From positions 2,852,001-2,916,000 of the forward strand of contig NZ_CP134499.1 in NCBI RefSeq assembly GCF_031764535.1: a stretch of DNA of 64,000 bases. The letters are read 5' to 3'. Below the pieces are notes generated by a model. The model was not told where the DNA came from. It was given only the letters and a program-made list of their open reading frames with translations, and did no database searches. The translations under genes were made by a program, and so were the position numbers. Numbering within the stretch: position 1 is the stretch's first letter; each line of letters begins with the position of its first letter. Source of the stretch: Pseudomonas sp. SG20056 (GTDB taxonomy: Bacteria > Pseudomonadota > Gammaproteobacteria > Pseudomonadales > Pseudomonadaceae). This document shows positions 25,876-37,680 of the stretch, piece by piece.

Positions 25876-27101
25876 TTACCGCCCCCACTAAGTCGATAAG
25901 ATATAAGTATATAAACCATGTACATCATGGCATAACCCACCCCATACCCAATCAAAGTGGATCGAGATGATGAAAATCCATAAAGAGCTGCCATCGCGAC
26001 CACCATCAAGCCTACTTGCCATAACAAATCGACATACTGCTTTTCCACAAGGTAAACCATATAACTCAAGGGACTAGCAACCAAACCCAAGGCAAACATT
26101 GGCAGTAACCAAATAGCCATGCGGCCCGACTGTATCCATTCATCCCCAAAGGCAACGCGGAATATATCTTCGGCCAGTAAAACAGTGCAAATAACCATGA
26201 TTATTGACGCCAGTGCAAGCGCCATAAAAGTCTTTATATATAAATTCCGGCAATTACCAGACTCTCTGATACCTAGCACGGCATAACGCTTGAAAACATC
26301 TAAAATTGCTTTCCCCACAAGTCCGACTGGAGCACCAAGAACCCGCATGGTCAGAGCCAAATACCCTGCTGTTTCACCGCCAAATCGGTGAAATACGACA
26401 AGCACCGGCAATTGAGCTACGGCGGTATTAATGGAGTCCGCCGGCAGTGCATAAAGAGGAAATTTCTTATATCTCAAAAAGAACTTCAAAAACATATCGT
26501 GATGGAAAAATGAACCATAGACAAACCGAGGCATTAGAATCACGGCTGTGACAAAGGAAATTCCGCTGGCTATTACAAACCCCAAAACCAGGCTAACAGC
26601 AGCTGGATATCTCAAACCGGCGCCAATTTGAATCAACACGATGGAAAATGCCTGAACAAGCCGCATGGTATTCAACTTTCTATAAGTTCCATCAACCGCT
26701 GCCCAAGTTTGCCAAATCTGATTCAACGCCACCAAAAACGCCGCAGGAACAATAAGCGACAACAGGACTGGCTGCTCCGGCAGATAGGCTCTGGCTATAC
26801 TAAAAGAACTCAAAATATAGAGGGCGACAGAAAGAATGCACGTCATCGAAAGCGTTGTAGCAAGTGTAATAAAAACAGCTTTCGCTCTGTCCTCTCCATC
26901 TTCAACGATGGCCAGCACGGTCTCTAGCCTTAAGGTAACGACAACTGCAATAAACGACACTAGCGCAAGCCAAGTGGAAAATTCACCGAACTCACTTGGA
27001 GCAAAAATCCTCGCGATGGCCAACGAGCCAATGATTGGTATCGACTGTGCAAAAAGGCTACCGGTAAAAACCGTTGAGACATGTCTCCAGTACGCGCTCA
27101 C
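25872..27101 (-). CDS. wzx: O-unit flippase Wzx (polysaccharide export family)
   Basis: A 409-residue integral membrane protein with about twelve helices. The N-terminus FTGSLFAQSIPIIGSLAIARIFAPSEFGEFSTW is the RfbX/Wzx MATE-like signature (first helix and the F.P.EFG turn). It moves the undecaprenyl-linked O-unit across the inner membrane. It overlaps both wzy and the O-acyltransferase frame by four bases. Confidence 0.92.
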   Translation of the reverse strand: MSAYWRHVSTVFTGSLFAQSIPIIGSLAIARIFAPSEFGEFSTWLALVSFIAVVVTLRLETVLAIVEDGEDRAKAVFITLATTLSMTCILSVALYILSSFSIARAYLPEQPVLLSLIVPAAFLVALNQIWQTWAAVDGTYRKLNTMRLVQAFSIVLIQIGAGLRYPAAVSLVLGFVIASGISFVTAVILMPRFVYGSFFHHDMFLKFFLRYKKFPLYALPADSINTAVAQLPVLVVFHRFGGETAGYLALTMRVLGAPVGLVGKAILDVFKRYAVLGIRESGNCRNLYIKTFMALALASIIMVICTVLLAEDIFRVAFGDEWIQSGRMAIWLLPMFALGLVASPLSYMVYLVEKQYVDLLWQVGLMVVAMAALYGFSSSRSTLIGYGVGYAMMYMVYILISYRLSGGGN

Positions 27102-28953
27102 TTACTAGTCTCAATTTTTACATTTTTAAAAAACAAGGGCTTTAATATCTCTTTTGCTTGACTTGCATATTCTAAAGCACCCTTTTCGTTAAAATGACTC
27201 TCATCATAATATATAAAAAAATCTTGATATACGGGGACAGCATCAAACAATTTAAGCTCATCGAGCTTGACGTAGGTAACATCACCATACTCCCCTGCGA
27301 TTTTCTTCAAAATATAATTTGCCGCTTTATAGCTTTCATCACGCCGAACGAAATAATCCAACTCCATAGCATCGAAACGATTTGCTCGCATTGGATTATG
27401 TCTGAGCAAGGGTATCTGACTCAGGATATATTTATTCGCTTGCGGAGCACCGCTGCGTAAAAAATCCTCTATTGTGCTTTTAAAGTTTTCACCTTCAAAC
27501 TGCCAACTCCACATACCAGCAATAAATATTACTTCTGCTTTACTAATATATTTTTGAGCTTCTTTAATTTGATCGCGGCAAGCTACTTGCGCCCATTCAG
27601 CAATGCGCTGGTAGTCGAAGCCCGGAATAGTAACGCAACTGCTGGCTGTGATGATGCGGGCTTTGAAGCTTAATTCCTTGCCCAGCTGATCGAAAAACAA
27701 GTTGAGCATGGCGGCATGGGAGTCACCCAGCACAAGTACTTCCTTGTCGCTGGCCAGGTCACCTTTAAGACAGCTACCCACCATTTGGCCGTGGCAGATG
27801 GTGGCGGAGTCAGCGTAACGCTGATATTCAATAGGCATGGGAACAGGCGTCAGCATTTGGTTGATCTTAGCCATACTGGGGCCAGTGACTAGGGCTGTAC
27901 CTGCTAGCAAGCCATAACCAAGCATTTGCTTGATATGGGTGCGATGGGCACGCAGTGGGGTTTCCAGCGCGTAGTACGAAAGGATAGAAAGCGTCAGAGT
28001 GAGCGCGATGAACAGCAGACTAAACGACAAGTCGAGTACCTGTGAGCCGGTGTAGTAGCGTAGCAAAGCAAGCACTGGCCAGTGCCACAGGTATAGCGAG
28101 TATGACAACTCGCCCAGCCAAATCATGGGTTTGCTGTCCAGAAGCTGTCCTACAGGTCCTTGTGCTGGCTGTGACAAGATCAGCAACGCACCTGCGACCG
28201 GCAGTAGCGCCGGCAACCCGGGAAAGGGTCCTAATTGGGGTTGTAGAATGGCGGAGACCAGTATCAAGACCACCCCCAGACTACCGAACCAGGATGCCCC
28301 CCCCCCCGGCTTCTATGCAAATACATCGCCAGCAGCCCACCGGCAAGAAACTCCGGCAGCCGCGCGTAAAGGCTATAGTACGTGGCCTGTTCGATGCCCA
28401 GCACACGTAGGCGGTATTCAGCCACTGCAGTCAGACAGATCAGCAAGGAGGCAAACAGCCATTTAAGCAATTTTGATGGGAATAGTAATACGAGCAGTGG
28501 AGCCAGAAGATAGAACTGGATTTCCACTGCCAGCGACCAAGTGTGGAGCAGCGGCTGCTCATGGTTGGCCGGTGCAAAGTAGTCGCCGAAGTCAGCAAAG
28601 TAGTGATTACTATTGAACCAAACTGCCTGCTTTAAACCTTGTTTGTAGATGGCCAGGTCTGATGGTAGAAAAAGAACCGCTGCCAGCAGCGAGACTACGA
28701 TCAGCATGGCAAAATATGCTGGGGCAATGCGCTTGAACCGACTCAAGTAAAAGTAACGTAACGTTTTGAAAAGGCGGTATCCAGGCTGGGACTTTTTGTC
28801 CAACAGGATACTGACAATGAGATAGCCCGATATAACTAGGAAAACATCTACCCCAACAAATCCACCCGGCAACCAAGCGGGGTTAAAGTGGAATAGCATG
28901 ACCAGAAGAACAGCTATGGCACGCAGACTTTGAATATCGCGGCGAAATTGCAT
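27098..28953 (-). pseudogene. OafA/WbpC-type O-acyltransferase, frameshifted at a G11 tract
   Basis: One gene in two frames. The 5' part (28953 to 28264, 229 codons) starts MQFRRDIQSLRAIAVLLVMLFHF, the acyltransferase-3 opening with its conserved Arg and His, and runs through six or so helices to LPEFLAGGLLAMYLHRSR. At 28297-28307 a run of eleven G shifts the frame and a stop comes ten codons later. The 3' part (28273 to 27098) carries the remaining helices (SYSLYLWHWPVLALL) and a periplasmic SGNH domain (VLVLGDSHAAML, then DESHFNEKGA). Nine or twelve G would give one 617-618-residue protein, the normal length of OafA-type enzymes with a C-terminal SGNH domain. It would O-acetylate the O-unit in the periplasm. 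It is OFF in this sequence, and probably reversible rather than dead. It could also be a base-call error in the run. Confidence 0.85.
28297..28307 (-). repeat. G11 homopolymer tract that breaks the O-acyltransferase frame
   Basis: Eleven C on the plus strand (G on the coding strand), read as Arg-Gly-Gly-Gly-His in the current frame. Downstream homology resumes only if the run has 9 or 12 G. Same length as the tract at 21275-21285 in the same operon. Confidence 0.88.
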
Positions 28954-29005
28954 GATTGTTAAATATCTGCCATAGAAGAAAACAGGAAAATAGAAAAGCC
29001 GTATA

Positions 29006-30091
29006 TCAAGGCAATGTTTTTAAAGTGCTTACTATTTTTTCTATATCTGCGCTGGCCAAATAAGGATGAAACGGTAAGCTCATTACTTTTCCCGCAACAG
29101 CATCACCTACAGGCAGGCTTACGCTATTGTCGGCAACAGCAGGTTGCTTATTGAGTGGGATGGGATAATGCACTGCGGTAGGCACTCCAGCAGCCTTGAG
29201 ACGATCCTGCGCCTGATCGCGGCAAAGCACCTGCACCGTATATTGGGCCCAAGCGCTGCGGTTAAAAGACTCAACAAAGGGCGCAGCAATACCGGCATCA
29301 GCAAGCAGACAGTCATAGTCTTGGGCTGCGCGCTCCCGCTGCTGCAGCTCAAACGGAAATATATCCAGTTTTGGCAGTAAGATGGCAGCCTGCAAGGTGT
29401 CGAGCCGACTATTCACGCCCACACGGATATGATGGTAGCGGCGATCCTGACCATGACGGGCGATCTGGCGCATTACCTTGGCCAATTCGTCATCGTTGGT
29501 GAAGATTGCTCCACCGTCGCCATAGCAACCCAAGGGCTTACTTGGGAAGAAGCTGGTGCAGGCAATAGTAGCCAGGTTGCAGGAGCGCTTCCCCTTATAC
29601 GTAGCGCCGAAACTTTGCGCAGCATCCTCGATCACGGGAATCCCATACCGGGCAGCAATGGCATTGATCGCATCGAAGTCAGCGCATTGGCCATAAAGCG
29701 AAACAGGGATGATTGCCTTGGTACGTGGAGTGATAGCGGCCTCGAGCAACTGCGGATCAAGGTTGTAGGTGCGTGGATCGACATCCACATACACCGGCTT
29801 GGCCCCTAACAGAGCGACAGTCTCGGCAGTGGCGATATAGGTAAATCCCGGCGTGATGACTTCATCACCCGGACCGACGCCTAGCGCCATCTGAGCAATC
29901 TGCAGCGCATCGGTGCCGTTGGCCACGCTGATGCAGTATTTCGCGCCGACGAATGCCGCTAGCTTCTCTTCCAACTCGGACACTTCCGGGCCAAGAATAT
30001 ACTGACCGTGGGCCAGTACCCGCTGGATATTAGCGTCGATTTTGTCTTTGATCAGCGCCTGTTGTGCCCTGAGATCGATGAATTCGATCAC
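29006..30091 (-). CDS. wbpE: WbpE-type UDP-GlcNAc(3-oxo)A aminotransferase
   Basis: 361 residues from GTG 30091, whose GTGA overlaps the wbpD stop; an upstream in-frame start lies inside wbpD and is unlikely. DegT/AHBA PLP fold: [18 protein letters not shown] start, [28 protein letters not shown] and the PLP lysine in [16 protein letters not shown]. It aminates C3 of UDP-3-oxo-GlcNAcA made by WbpB, with glutamate as donor. WbpB and WbpE are known to work as a coupled pair. Confidence 0.94.
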   Translation of the reverse strand: MIEFIDLRAQQALIKDKIDANIQRVLAHGQYILGPEVSELEEKLAAFVGAKYCISVANGTDALQIAQMALGVGPGDEVITPGFTYIATAETVALLGAKPVYVDVDPRTYNLDPQLLEAAITPRTKAIIPVSLYGQCADFDAINAIAARYGIPVIEDAAQSFGATYKGKRSCNLATIACTSFFPSKPLGCYGDGGAIFTNDDELAKVMRQIARHGQDRRYHHIRVGVNSRLDTLQAAILLPKLDIFPFELQQRERAAQDYDCLLADAGIAAPFVESFNRSAWAQYTVQVLCRDQAQDRLKAAGVPTAVHYPIPLNKQPAVADNSVSLPVGDAVAGKVMSLPFHPYLASADIEKIVSTLKTLP

Positions 30092-30672
30092 TGCGCTTGC
30101 TCCTTTCTCAAAATGCCACCACCGAGCACATAACGATCCCCGGAGTAAATGCATGGCGCACTCCCCTGCCCAGTGAGCGGCAGATCCAGCTGCTCGCCGT
30201 GCTCGCTCATCCAGCCTATATGTCGGGCAGGAACACCTACCATCAGTGCATAGGCTGGAACGTCCTTATTGACGACCGCACCGGCACCGATGAAGGCGAA
30301 CTCTCCGATGGTGACACCGCAAACGATGGTGCAGTTGGCACCAAGCGTGGCACCCTTCTTCACCAGAGTGTCGCGGTATTCGCTTTTGCGTTCGATCAGC
30401 GACCGCGGGTTGTATACATTGGTGAACACCATGCTCGGCCCACAAAAAACGCCCCCCTCGAGCGTGACATTGTCATACACCGAGACGTTGTTCTGGATCT
30501 TGCAGTGGTCACCGATCAACACCTTATTGCCGACGAATACATTCTGACCAAGCGACACACTTTTACCGATACGGGCCCCTCGACATACATGGGCGAAGTG
30601 CCAGATACGAGAGCCTTCGCCGATCTGCGCGCCTTCATCAACGATGGCGCTTGGATGCTGATAATAACTCAT
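30088..30672 (-). CDS. wbpD: WbpD-type UDP-3-amino-sugar N-acetyltransferase
   Basis: A 194-residue hexapeptide-repeat protein ([16 protein letters not shown]… through [15 protein letters not shown]). The repeats run from about residue 10 to 150. It acetylates the 3-amino group of UDP-GlcNAc(3NH2)A to give UDP-GlcNAc(3NAc)A. It lies between wbpB (3-base gap) and wbpE (overlap), so the four pathway genes are tightly packed. Confidence 0.94.
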   Translation of the reverse strand: MSYYQHPSAIVDEGAQIGEGSRIWHFAHVCRGARIGKSVSLGQNVFVGNKVLIGDHCKIQNNVSVYDNVTLEGGVFCGPSMVFTNVYNPRSLIERKSEYRDTLVKKGATLGANCTIVCGVTIGEFAFIGAGAVVNKDVPAYALMVGVPARHIGWMSEHGEQLDLPLTGQGSAPCIYSGDRYVLGGGILRKEQAQ

Positions 30673-30675
30673 GAA

Positions 30676-31653
<978 letters not shown>

Positions 31654-31675
31654 TTAAGGCCACGGCCTCTGTTAA

Positions 31676-32980
31676 TCAGGCTTTGATGACGTTGGCTGCC
31701 GGCGTACGGTACTTGCCGCGACTGTCGATAATCAGTTGCGCACTCGATTGGATTAGCTGGTAGTCAAAACGATCATGATCCGTCGCCAGCACGACAGCAT
31801 CGAAGGACGTCAGATTCCCTGACGTCAAGGGCTCACTGGCGAGTTCGAAATGATGCTCGCGCATCTTAGGAAACACCGGCACATGCGGATCGCTATAGGC
31901 CACGATCCCACCCTTTGCTTCAATCAGCTCCATGATTTCCACCGATGGAGACTCACGCATATCATCGACATTTTTCTTGTAGGCAATACCGAGCACCAGC
32001 ACTCGACTGCCTTTTAGCGCTTTACCTTTATCGTTCAGGCCATCCATCAGCTTGCCAAGGACATACTCCGGCATAGCTTGGTTAACCTCACCGGAGAGTT
32101 CAATAAAGCGGGTGTGCAGGCCGTACTCACGAGCCTTCCAAGTCAGATAAAACGGATCAATGGGAATACAATGCCCGCCCAAACCAGGACCGGGATAATA
32201 AGGGGTAAAGCCAAACGGTTTGGTCGCAGCGGCATCGACCACTTCAAAAATATCGATCCCCATGCGGTCAGCTACAATTTTCATCTCGTTGACCAACCCG
32301 ATGTTAACGGCACGGTGGATGTTTTCCAGCAATTTGGTCATTTCCGCAGCTTTGGTTGAACTGACCGATACAACCTGATCGATTGCCTGCTCATACAGAG
32401 CAATACCTACGTCCAAGCAAGTCGAAGTGTGCCCACCGATGACTTTCGGAATCGTACGGGTTTCAAAGTTTGGATTACCCGGATCTTCACGCTCAGGCGA
32501 ATAAACCAGGAAAATATTCTCGCCTACAACCAGCCCGCATTCCTGAACCCGCGGCAATAACTCTTCTTCTGTTGTGCCTGGATAGGTAGTGCTTTCCAGC
32601 GAAATGATTTGACCAGCACGCAAGTATGGTTTGAGCGCGTCGGTGGTATTGATCACGAAGCTCATGTCCGGTTCGCGATATTTGTTCAGCGGGGTCGGCA
32701 CGCACAAAATCAGGGCATCACACTCGTTGACTCGCAAAAAATCGCTCGTTGCCTCAAAACCGCTAGCACGCGCAGCCGCGATTTTTTCAGCGGGAATATG
32801 CTCGATATAACTCTGACCAACATTCAACTTGGTCACTTTGCTTTCATCGATATCAATACCGAGCACCCGAAAACCAATCGAGTTGTAACGTAACATCAAC
32901 GGCAGGCCGACATAGCCAAGACCGACGATACCAATAACAGCTTCCTTGGACTTAAAACGCTCTATCGCTACTTTATGCAT
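31676..32980 (-). CDS. wbpA: WbpA, UDP-N-acetylglucosamine 6-dehydrogenase
   Basis: 434 residues from ATG 32980, close to the 436 of PAO1 WbpA; the frame is open 12 codons further. UDP-glucose/GDP-mannose dehydrogenase family: [17 protein letters not shown] motif, [32 protein letters not shown], the catalytic Cys in [19 protein letters not shown], and [14 protein letters not shown]. It oxidises UDP-GlcNAc to UDP-GlcNAcA, the first step to ManNAc(3NAc)A. It is the first sugar gene after wzz. Confidence 0.95.
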   Translation of the reverse strand: MHKVAIERFKSKEAVIGIVGLGYVGLPLMLRYNSIGFRVLGIDIDESKVTKLNVGQSYIEHIPAEKIAAARASGFEATSDFLRVNECDALILCVPTPLNKYREPDMSFVINTTDALKPYLRAGQIISLESTTYPGTTEEELLPRVQECGLVVGENIFLVYSPEREDPGNPNFETRTIPKVIGGHTSTCLDVGIALYEQAIDQVVSVSSTKAAEMTKLLENIHRAVNIGLVNEMKIVADRMGIDIFEVVDAAATKPFGFTPYYPGPGLGGHCIPIDPFYLTWKAREYGLHTRFIELSGEVNQAMPEYVLGKLMDGLNDKGKALKGSRVLVLGIAYKKNVDDMRESPSVEIMELIEAKGGIVAYSDPHVPVFPKMREHHFELASEPLTSGNLTSFDAVVLATDHDRFDYQLIQSSAQLIIDSRGKYRTPAANVIKA

Positions 32981-33094
32981 AAACCAATCACACTCATCAA
33001 ATACTAAAATAGCCACTCCCCCGTGAAGAGCAGTGGACGTAAATCAGAAAATCTCTCCACATCCGAGCAGGTGATAGCTTGCCCTTGCGGTAAC

Positions 33095-34153
33095 TTACCC
33101 GCGCGTCCGCCCCAGCAACACCGAGCGCACCAGCGCGGCAAACACCCCAAGCATCCCGCCTAGCACAAGCCCCAAGGTCATAATCAACGATTTATTTGGT
33201 TTGATTGGGGTTTGCGGTACCTCAGCAGCGTGGTCCAAGGTATAGACAGCCACAGTACCCGACGCCACATCGAGGCTGCGGAGAAGCGTCAGCCGATCTT
33301 CCAACTCACGCAGCTCAGAGATAAAAGGATCATCGCTCTTGCGTTGCTCCAACGCGGCCAGCTCTGCGCGTATTGCTCTAAAACCGCGCATGTAGTCCAA
33401 ATTACCGCTCACAAACTCAGAGAGTTCACCGCTGGATGCGGTTTCGCTTAGCCCCATCTTGGGACTATCAATGCCGGCAGCCTCTGCGACTAACTTAGCC
33501 TCCAGAAGGCGAACGATGCGGTCTTCACGACGCGTTTGCGCGCCACTGCGAAGTATTTCGATCTCTCGCTCAATCGACTGCACCCGGGAGTTGATCTCGG
33601 CCAGCAGATTGGCCTCTAGGTCGGCTTCACTCTTCTCTGCCACCTTGCTGAGATAACGGTTCACCCAATCGGCAGCGATTTGCGGGTCCGCATGTTTGAG
33701 CGTGATGATGAAGTACCCTGGGCTGCTCTTTGAATCCGGCGCACGCACTTTCAGCATCGAATTAAACTCGGCCCATAGCTGATCTTCGGCCGCGCCCGCC
33801 TGCGCATCGCTCAAACTGGGCAGGTAGGTATCCAGAAACAGCTCTCGCTTGAGCCTACCAGCAAGCAGATTGCGAGTAAAAACCCGATAAACGTCTGCGA
33901 CCTTGAGCTCTGCGAGATTGATCTCACGCCGTATCTGGTTGTAATCAGCGATTTCACTTGGCCGTGGGGGTAAAACGCCAGAACTGGCCTCATAGACCGG
34001 CGCACTAAGGAAGGCAAAAGCCGCAGCAAAGGCTATTGCAACTACCATACAGGCGACGATCAGCCACTTTTGCGTCCAGAGATTTTGTATCACCTCGACC
34101 AGATCGATTTCATCGTCTCTGGCTTCATAGTGTGTGCCTGGAAATGTACTCAC
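33095..34153 (-). CDS. wzz: O-antigen chain-length regulator Wzz
   Basis: 352 residues with the polysaccharide co-polymerase 1a layout: N-terminal helix (WLIVACMVVAIAFAAAFAFL, about 31-50), a long coiled-coil-rich periplasmic domain, a proline-rich stretch (EVPQTPIKPNKS) and a C-terminal helix (LIMTLGLVLGGMLGVFAALV). It sits first in the operon as in P. aeruginosa, next to ihfB. It sets the modal number of repeats made by Wzy. Transcription of the locus probably begins upstream in the ~490-base gap before it. Confidence 0.93.
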   Translation of the reverse strand: MSTFPGTHYEARDDEIDLVEVIQNLWTQKWLIVACMVVAIAFAAAFAFLSAPVYEASSGVLPPRPSEIADYNQIRREINLAELKVADVYRVFTRNLLAGRLKRELFLDTYLPSLSDAQAGAAEDQLWAEFNSMLKVRAPDSKSSPGYFIITLKHADPQIAADWVNRYLSKVAEKSEADLEANLLAEINSRVQSIEREIEILRSGAQTRREDRIVRLLEAKLVAEAAGIDSPKMGLSETASSGELSEFVSGNLDYMRGFRAIRAELAALEQRKSDDPFISELRELEDRLTLLRSLDVASGTVAVYTLDHAAEVPQTPIKPNKSLIMTLGLVLGGMLGVFAALVRSVLLGRTRG

Positions 34154-34644
34154 GCCTACTCCAATGTCAACTTCATGTAGCCTTCGACATACACCTGATC
34201 CAGCGGCGCACCACTCAAAGCTAAGGCAATCGATTTTTATCCGGATATCAACGCAGCCAGTTTACGCCAAGCCTAACTTAGCGATCATTCAGCCGCTGTT
34301 TGGCATCACTATCACCATGCACGACGCACACTTGCGGCAGCCAAGGGCACGCTCGCCTCACGAATCAGACCAAACCGAACCTGATCGGCATTGGCTGAAC
34401 AGCCACCAATGTTATGGATTTTTGCCTGGACTGCATAGCATTGACAATCGATGACCATATAACCGCCGCACGAGCTAAAGAATTGGATTTCCGCCACCTC
34501 GTCTCCGACCTAATCGCTAACAAATAAAAAAGTCGCGGTCCTTATCACCTAGCATGGCTTTAAGTTAGCTGACGATGCGCCCGCCGCGAACTATGAAGGG
34601 GGATACTGTTGGTGCACGAGCCTGGCTTACGCAGCTTACCGGCG
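34154..34644. other. Gap between ihfB and wzz, probable O-antigen operon promoter region
   Basis: 491 bases without a convincing gene; the short frames inside it have no ribosome binding site or recognisable product. No T-rich hairpin is evident after ihfB. From its position it should hold the promoter of the leftward O-antigen operon. I could not pick a -35/-10 pair or an ops/JUMPstart element with confidence. Confidence 0.5.
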
Positions 34645-34929
34645 TCACTCCTCTTCATTCACCCGATCACGCAACTCCTTGCCCGGTTTGAAGTGCGGTA
34701 CAAACTTGCCATCTAGCCGAACCGAGTCACCGGTCTTCGGGTTGCGCCCCACGCGCGGCGCACGATAGTGCAGTGAGAAGCTGCCGAAGCCGCGAATTTC
34801 GATCCGATCCCCAGTCGATAACGCCTGCGACATTTGCTCAAGCATGGTCTTGATCGCCAACTCGACATCCTTGGATGAGAGCTGCCCCTGATGGGTAACG
34901 ATGCGCTCGATCAACTCCGACTTGGTCAT
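34645..34929 (-). CDS. ihfB: Integration host factor, beta subunit
   Basis: A 94-residue HU/IHF-family DNA-bending protein. [10 protein letters not shown] start, [21 protein letters not shown] (body and beta arm, with the proline at the arm tip region) and [14 protein letters not shown] at the C-terminus are diagnostic of IhfB. It pairs with IhfA. It lies downstream of rpsA in the same direction, as in many gammaproteobacteria. Confidence 0.97.
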   Translation of the reverse strand: MTKSELIERIVTHQGQLSSKDVELAIKTMLEQMSQALSTGDRIEIRGFGSFSLHYRAPRVGRNPKTGDSVRLDGKFVPHFKPGKELRDRVNEEE

Positions 34930-35111
34930 GGTTTTCCCTTCTTTTTCAAGCGGCTAGATCACTAGATAAAAAGGTTTTAGCATGCCTTGCAGATTTTGAA
35001 CAGCCTATAAAACAACACCTTAGCGCTTTTCAGGGTACAAGAAATTGCCTGGAGCAATTTATGACGTCGCGTAGCGACGACCCTGAAGGAAAAGCATGGA
35101 TGGCAGACACA

Positions 35112-35139
35112 AAAAAGGGCGACCGAAGCCGCCCTTTTT
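35112..35139 (-). terminator. Intrinsic terminator after rpsA
   Basis: Ten-bp stem (AAAAAGGGCG at 35112-35121 with its complement at 35130-35139), 8-base loop, with A and T runs on both flanks. It lies 18 bases past the rpsA stop, so ihfB probably needs its own promoter or read-through. Confidence 0.85.
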
Positions 35140-35156
35140 CTTTGGATAAACCGAAC

Positions 35157-36842
35157 TTAGTTCTGTTTTTCCATTTGCGCGCGGAGCAGATCACCCAGGG
35201 TGGTCGGACCAGCAGTTTCAACTTCCTGCTTGCGCATTTCTTTGATGGCTTCTTTTTCGTCTTCAACGTCTTTCGACTTGACCGACAAGCTGATTACACG
35301 GCTCTTACGGTCAACGCTGATGATCTTGGCTTCAACTTCTTCGCCTTCTTTCAGAACGTTGCGCGCGTCTTCAACGCGGTCACGGCTGATTTCGGAGGCT
35401 TTCAGAGTGGCTTCGATGCCGTCAGCCAGGGTGATGATGGCGCCCTTGGCGTCAACTTCTTTAACGATACCGCGCACGATGGTGCCTTTATCGTTAACAG
35501 CAACGTAGTCGGAGAACGGATCTTCTTCTAGTTGCTTGATGCCGAGGGAAATGCGCTCACGCTCCGGATCAACGGAAAGGATAACGGTTTCCAGCTCGTC
35601 GCCCTTCTTGAAGCGGCGTACAGCCTCTTCGCCTACTTCGTTCCAGGAGATGTCGGACAGGTGAACGAGGCCGTCGATGCCGCCATCCAGACCAATGAAG
35701 ATACCGAAATCGGTGATCGACTTGATGGTGCCGGAGATTTTGTCGCCCTTGTTGAACTGACCGGAGAAATCTTCCCACGGGTTAGTTTTGCACTGCTTGA
35801 TACCCAGGGAGATACGACGACGCTCTTCGTCGATATCCAGAACCATAACTTCCACTTCGTCACCGACGTTAACGACTTTCGAAGGATGGATGTTTTTGTT
35901 GGTCCAATCCATTTCGGATACGTGCACCAGGCCTTCCACGCCCTCTTCCAGCTCTGCGAAGCAGCCGTAGTCGGTCAGGTTGGTTACGCGCGCAGTAACA
36001 CGGGTGTCCTGCGGGTAACGCGCCTTGATGGCAACCCATGGATCTTCGCCCAGCTGCTTGAGGCCGAGGGAAACACGGTTGCGCTCGCGATCGTACTTGA
36101 GGATTTTGACGTCGATTTCATCGCCAACGTTGACGATTTCCGACGGATGCTTGATACGCTTCCAAGCCATGTCGGTGATGTGCAGCAGGCCGTCGACGCC
36201 ACCCAGATCCACGAACGCGCCGTAGTCGGTGAGGTTCTTGACGATACCTTTGACTTGCTGACCTTCCTGCAGGGATTCCAGCAGAGCTTCGCGCTCGGCG
36301 CTGTTCTCGGCTTCCAGAACGCTGCGGCGGGAAACGACAACGTTGTTGCGCTTCTGGTCCAGCTTGATGACTTTGAATTCGAGCTCTTTGCCTTCCAGGT
36401 GAGTGGTATCACGCACCGGACGGACATCGACCAAGGAACCTGGGAGGAACGCACGGATGCCGTTAACGTCGACAGTGAAGCCGCCCTTAACCTTACCGTT
36501 GATAACGCCCGTAACCACTTCCTCAGCGGCGAAAGCTGCTTCCAGAACGATCCAGCACTCAGCACGTTTGGCTTTTTCGCGGGACAGCTTGGTTTCACCA
36601 AAGCCATCTTCAACCGCGTCCAGGGCAACGTGAACTTCGTCACCGACCTTGATGGTCAGCTCGCCAGCGTCGTTGTGGAACTGTTCCAGCGGGATGAGGC
36701 CTTCAGACTTCAAACCAGCGTGAACGGTTACCCAACCAGCTTGGTAATCGATGTCGACGATGATAGCGGTGATGATCGAGCCAGCCTGAAGGTTCAGGGT
36801 TTTTAGGCTTTCTTCAAACAGTTCAGCAAAGCTTTCGCTCAT
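35157..36842 (-). CDS. rpsA: 30S ribosomal protein S1
   Basis: 561 residues from ATG 36842 ([16 protein letters not shown]), the conserved start; the frame is open 23 codons further but those residues are not part of the family. Six S1 (OB-fold) repeats can be followed, e.g. [30 protein letters not shown] and [15 protein letters not shown]. It helps bring mRNA to the 30S subunit. It sits between cmk and ihfB as usual. Confidence 0.97.
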   Translation of the reverse strand: MSESFAELFEESLKTLNLQAGSIITAIIVDIDYQAGWVTVHAGLKSEGLIPLEQFHNDAGELTIKVGDEVHVALDAVEDGFGETKLSREKAKRAECWIVLEAAFAAEEVVTGVINGKVKGGFTVDVNGIRAFLPGSLVDVRPVRDTTHLEGKELEFKVIKLDQKRNNVVVSRRSVLEAENSAEREALLESLQEGQQVKGIVKNLTDYGAFVDLGGVDGLLHITDMAWKRIKHPSEIVNVGDEIDVKILKYDRERNRVSLGLKQLGEDPWVAIKARYPQDTRVTARVTNLTDYGCFAELEEGVEGLVHVSEMDWTNKNIHPSKVVNVGDEVEVMVLDIDEERRRISLGIKQCKTNPWEDFSGQFNKGDKISGTIKSITDFGIFIGLDGGIDGLVHLSDISWNEVGEEAVRRFKKGDELETVILSVDPERERISLGIKQLEEDPFSDYVAVNDKGTIVRGIVKEVDAKGAIITLADGIEATLKASEISRDRVEDARNVLKEGEEVEAKIISVDRKSRVISLSVKSKDVEDEKEAIKEMRKQEVETAGPTTLGDLLRAQMEKQN

Positions 36843-36993
36843 TTTAATTCCTGTTGATTCAGGGCAGGGAATCCGCCCAAACCACACTCCAGACAATGTG
36901 GGTACGTTCATATAAAAAGAGGCAAACGGAACAAGGACTGGGTTCCCGTACGCCTCCTTGCGAGCCGGTCAGCTTAAGCAGCTGTGGCTCTTA

Positions 36994-37680
36994 TCATCCG
37001 GCGAGATCGCGATTGGCGACTTCACTCAGAATTCGTTCAAGCACTTGTTCAATCGAGAGTTCAGTGGAATCCAGCTGGATCGCATCGGCTGCCGGCTTGA
37101 GCGGAGCCACTGCACGCTGGGTATCGCGCTCATCGCGCGCCTGAATCTCATCAAGAAGACTCGCGAGATTAACATCATCGCCCTTGGCCTTCAACTGCAA
37201 GTAGCGGCGGCGGGCGCGCTCCTCGGCGCTGGCGGTGAGGAAAATCTTCAGCGGCGCATCGGGAAATACCACAGTACCCATATCGCGACCATCGGCGACC
37301 AAGCCGGGCATCTCCTGAAACGCCTGCTGACGCTGCAGCAGGGCTTCGCGCACGGCAGACAGCGAGGCGACCTGCGAAGCACCAGCGCCAACCTGCTCGT
37401 TACGGATCAGGTCAGTGACCTCCTCCCCTTCAAGAATGATGCGCTGACCATGGCCGTCGCCCGCAGCAATGAACTGCACATCCAGATGGGCGGCGAGCAG
37501 TTTCATTGCCTCTTCATTGGTCAGGTCGACGCCGTGATTACCGGCGGCAAAGGCCAGCAGACGATATAGCGCTCCCGAATCCAACAAATTCCAGCCCAGT
37601 TGTTTGGCCAGCAGGCCAGCAATGGTGCCCTTGCCCGAGCCGCTCGGCCCGTCGATGGTGATAACCGGTGCGACGATCAT
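36994..37680 (-). CDS. cmk: Cytidylate kinase
   Basis: 228 residues from ATG 37680, chosen because the P-loop start ([16 protein letters not shown]) follows directly and because ATGA overlaps the stop of the upstream tyrA-aroA gene. [16 protein letters not shown] and the LID region ([13 protein letters not shown]) are typical. It phosphorylates CMP and dCMP. The ~150 bases to rpsA should hold the rpsA promoter. Confidence 0.96.
   Translation of the reverse strand: MIVAPVITIDGPSGSGKGTIAGLLAKQLGWNLLDSGALYRLLAFAAGNHGVDLTNEEAMKLLAAHLDVQFIAAGDGHGQRIILEGEEVTDLIRNEQVGAGASQVASLSAVREALLQRQQAFQEMPGLVADGRDMGTVVFPDAPLKIFLTASAEERARRRYLQLKAKGDDVNLASLLDEIQARDERDTQRAVAPLKPAADAIQLDSTELSIEQVLERILSEVANRDLAG

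Noticed and set aside
28264..28273. Two separate short acyltransferase genes at 27098-28273 and 28264-28953
   Set aside because: The halves are the N- and C-terminal parts of one known architecture and are separated only by a frameshift in a G11 run, so they are treated as one gene.
34154..34644. Small genes in the ihfB-wzz gap
   Set aside because: The short frames present lack ribosome binding sites and any likeness, and have no consistent codon bias.
35532..36806. A 424-codon open frame opposite rpsA
   Set aside because: Its repeats mirror the S1 repeats of rpsA read in antisense; no independent family likeness or ribosome binding site.
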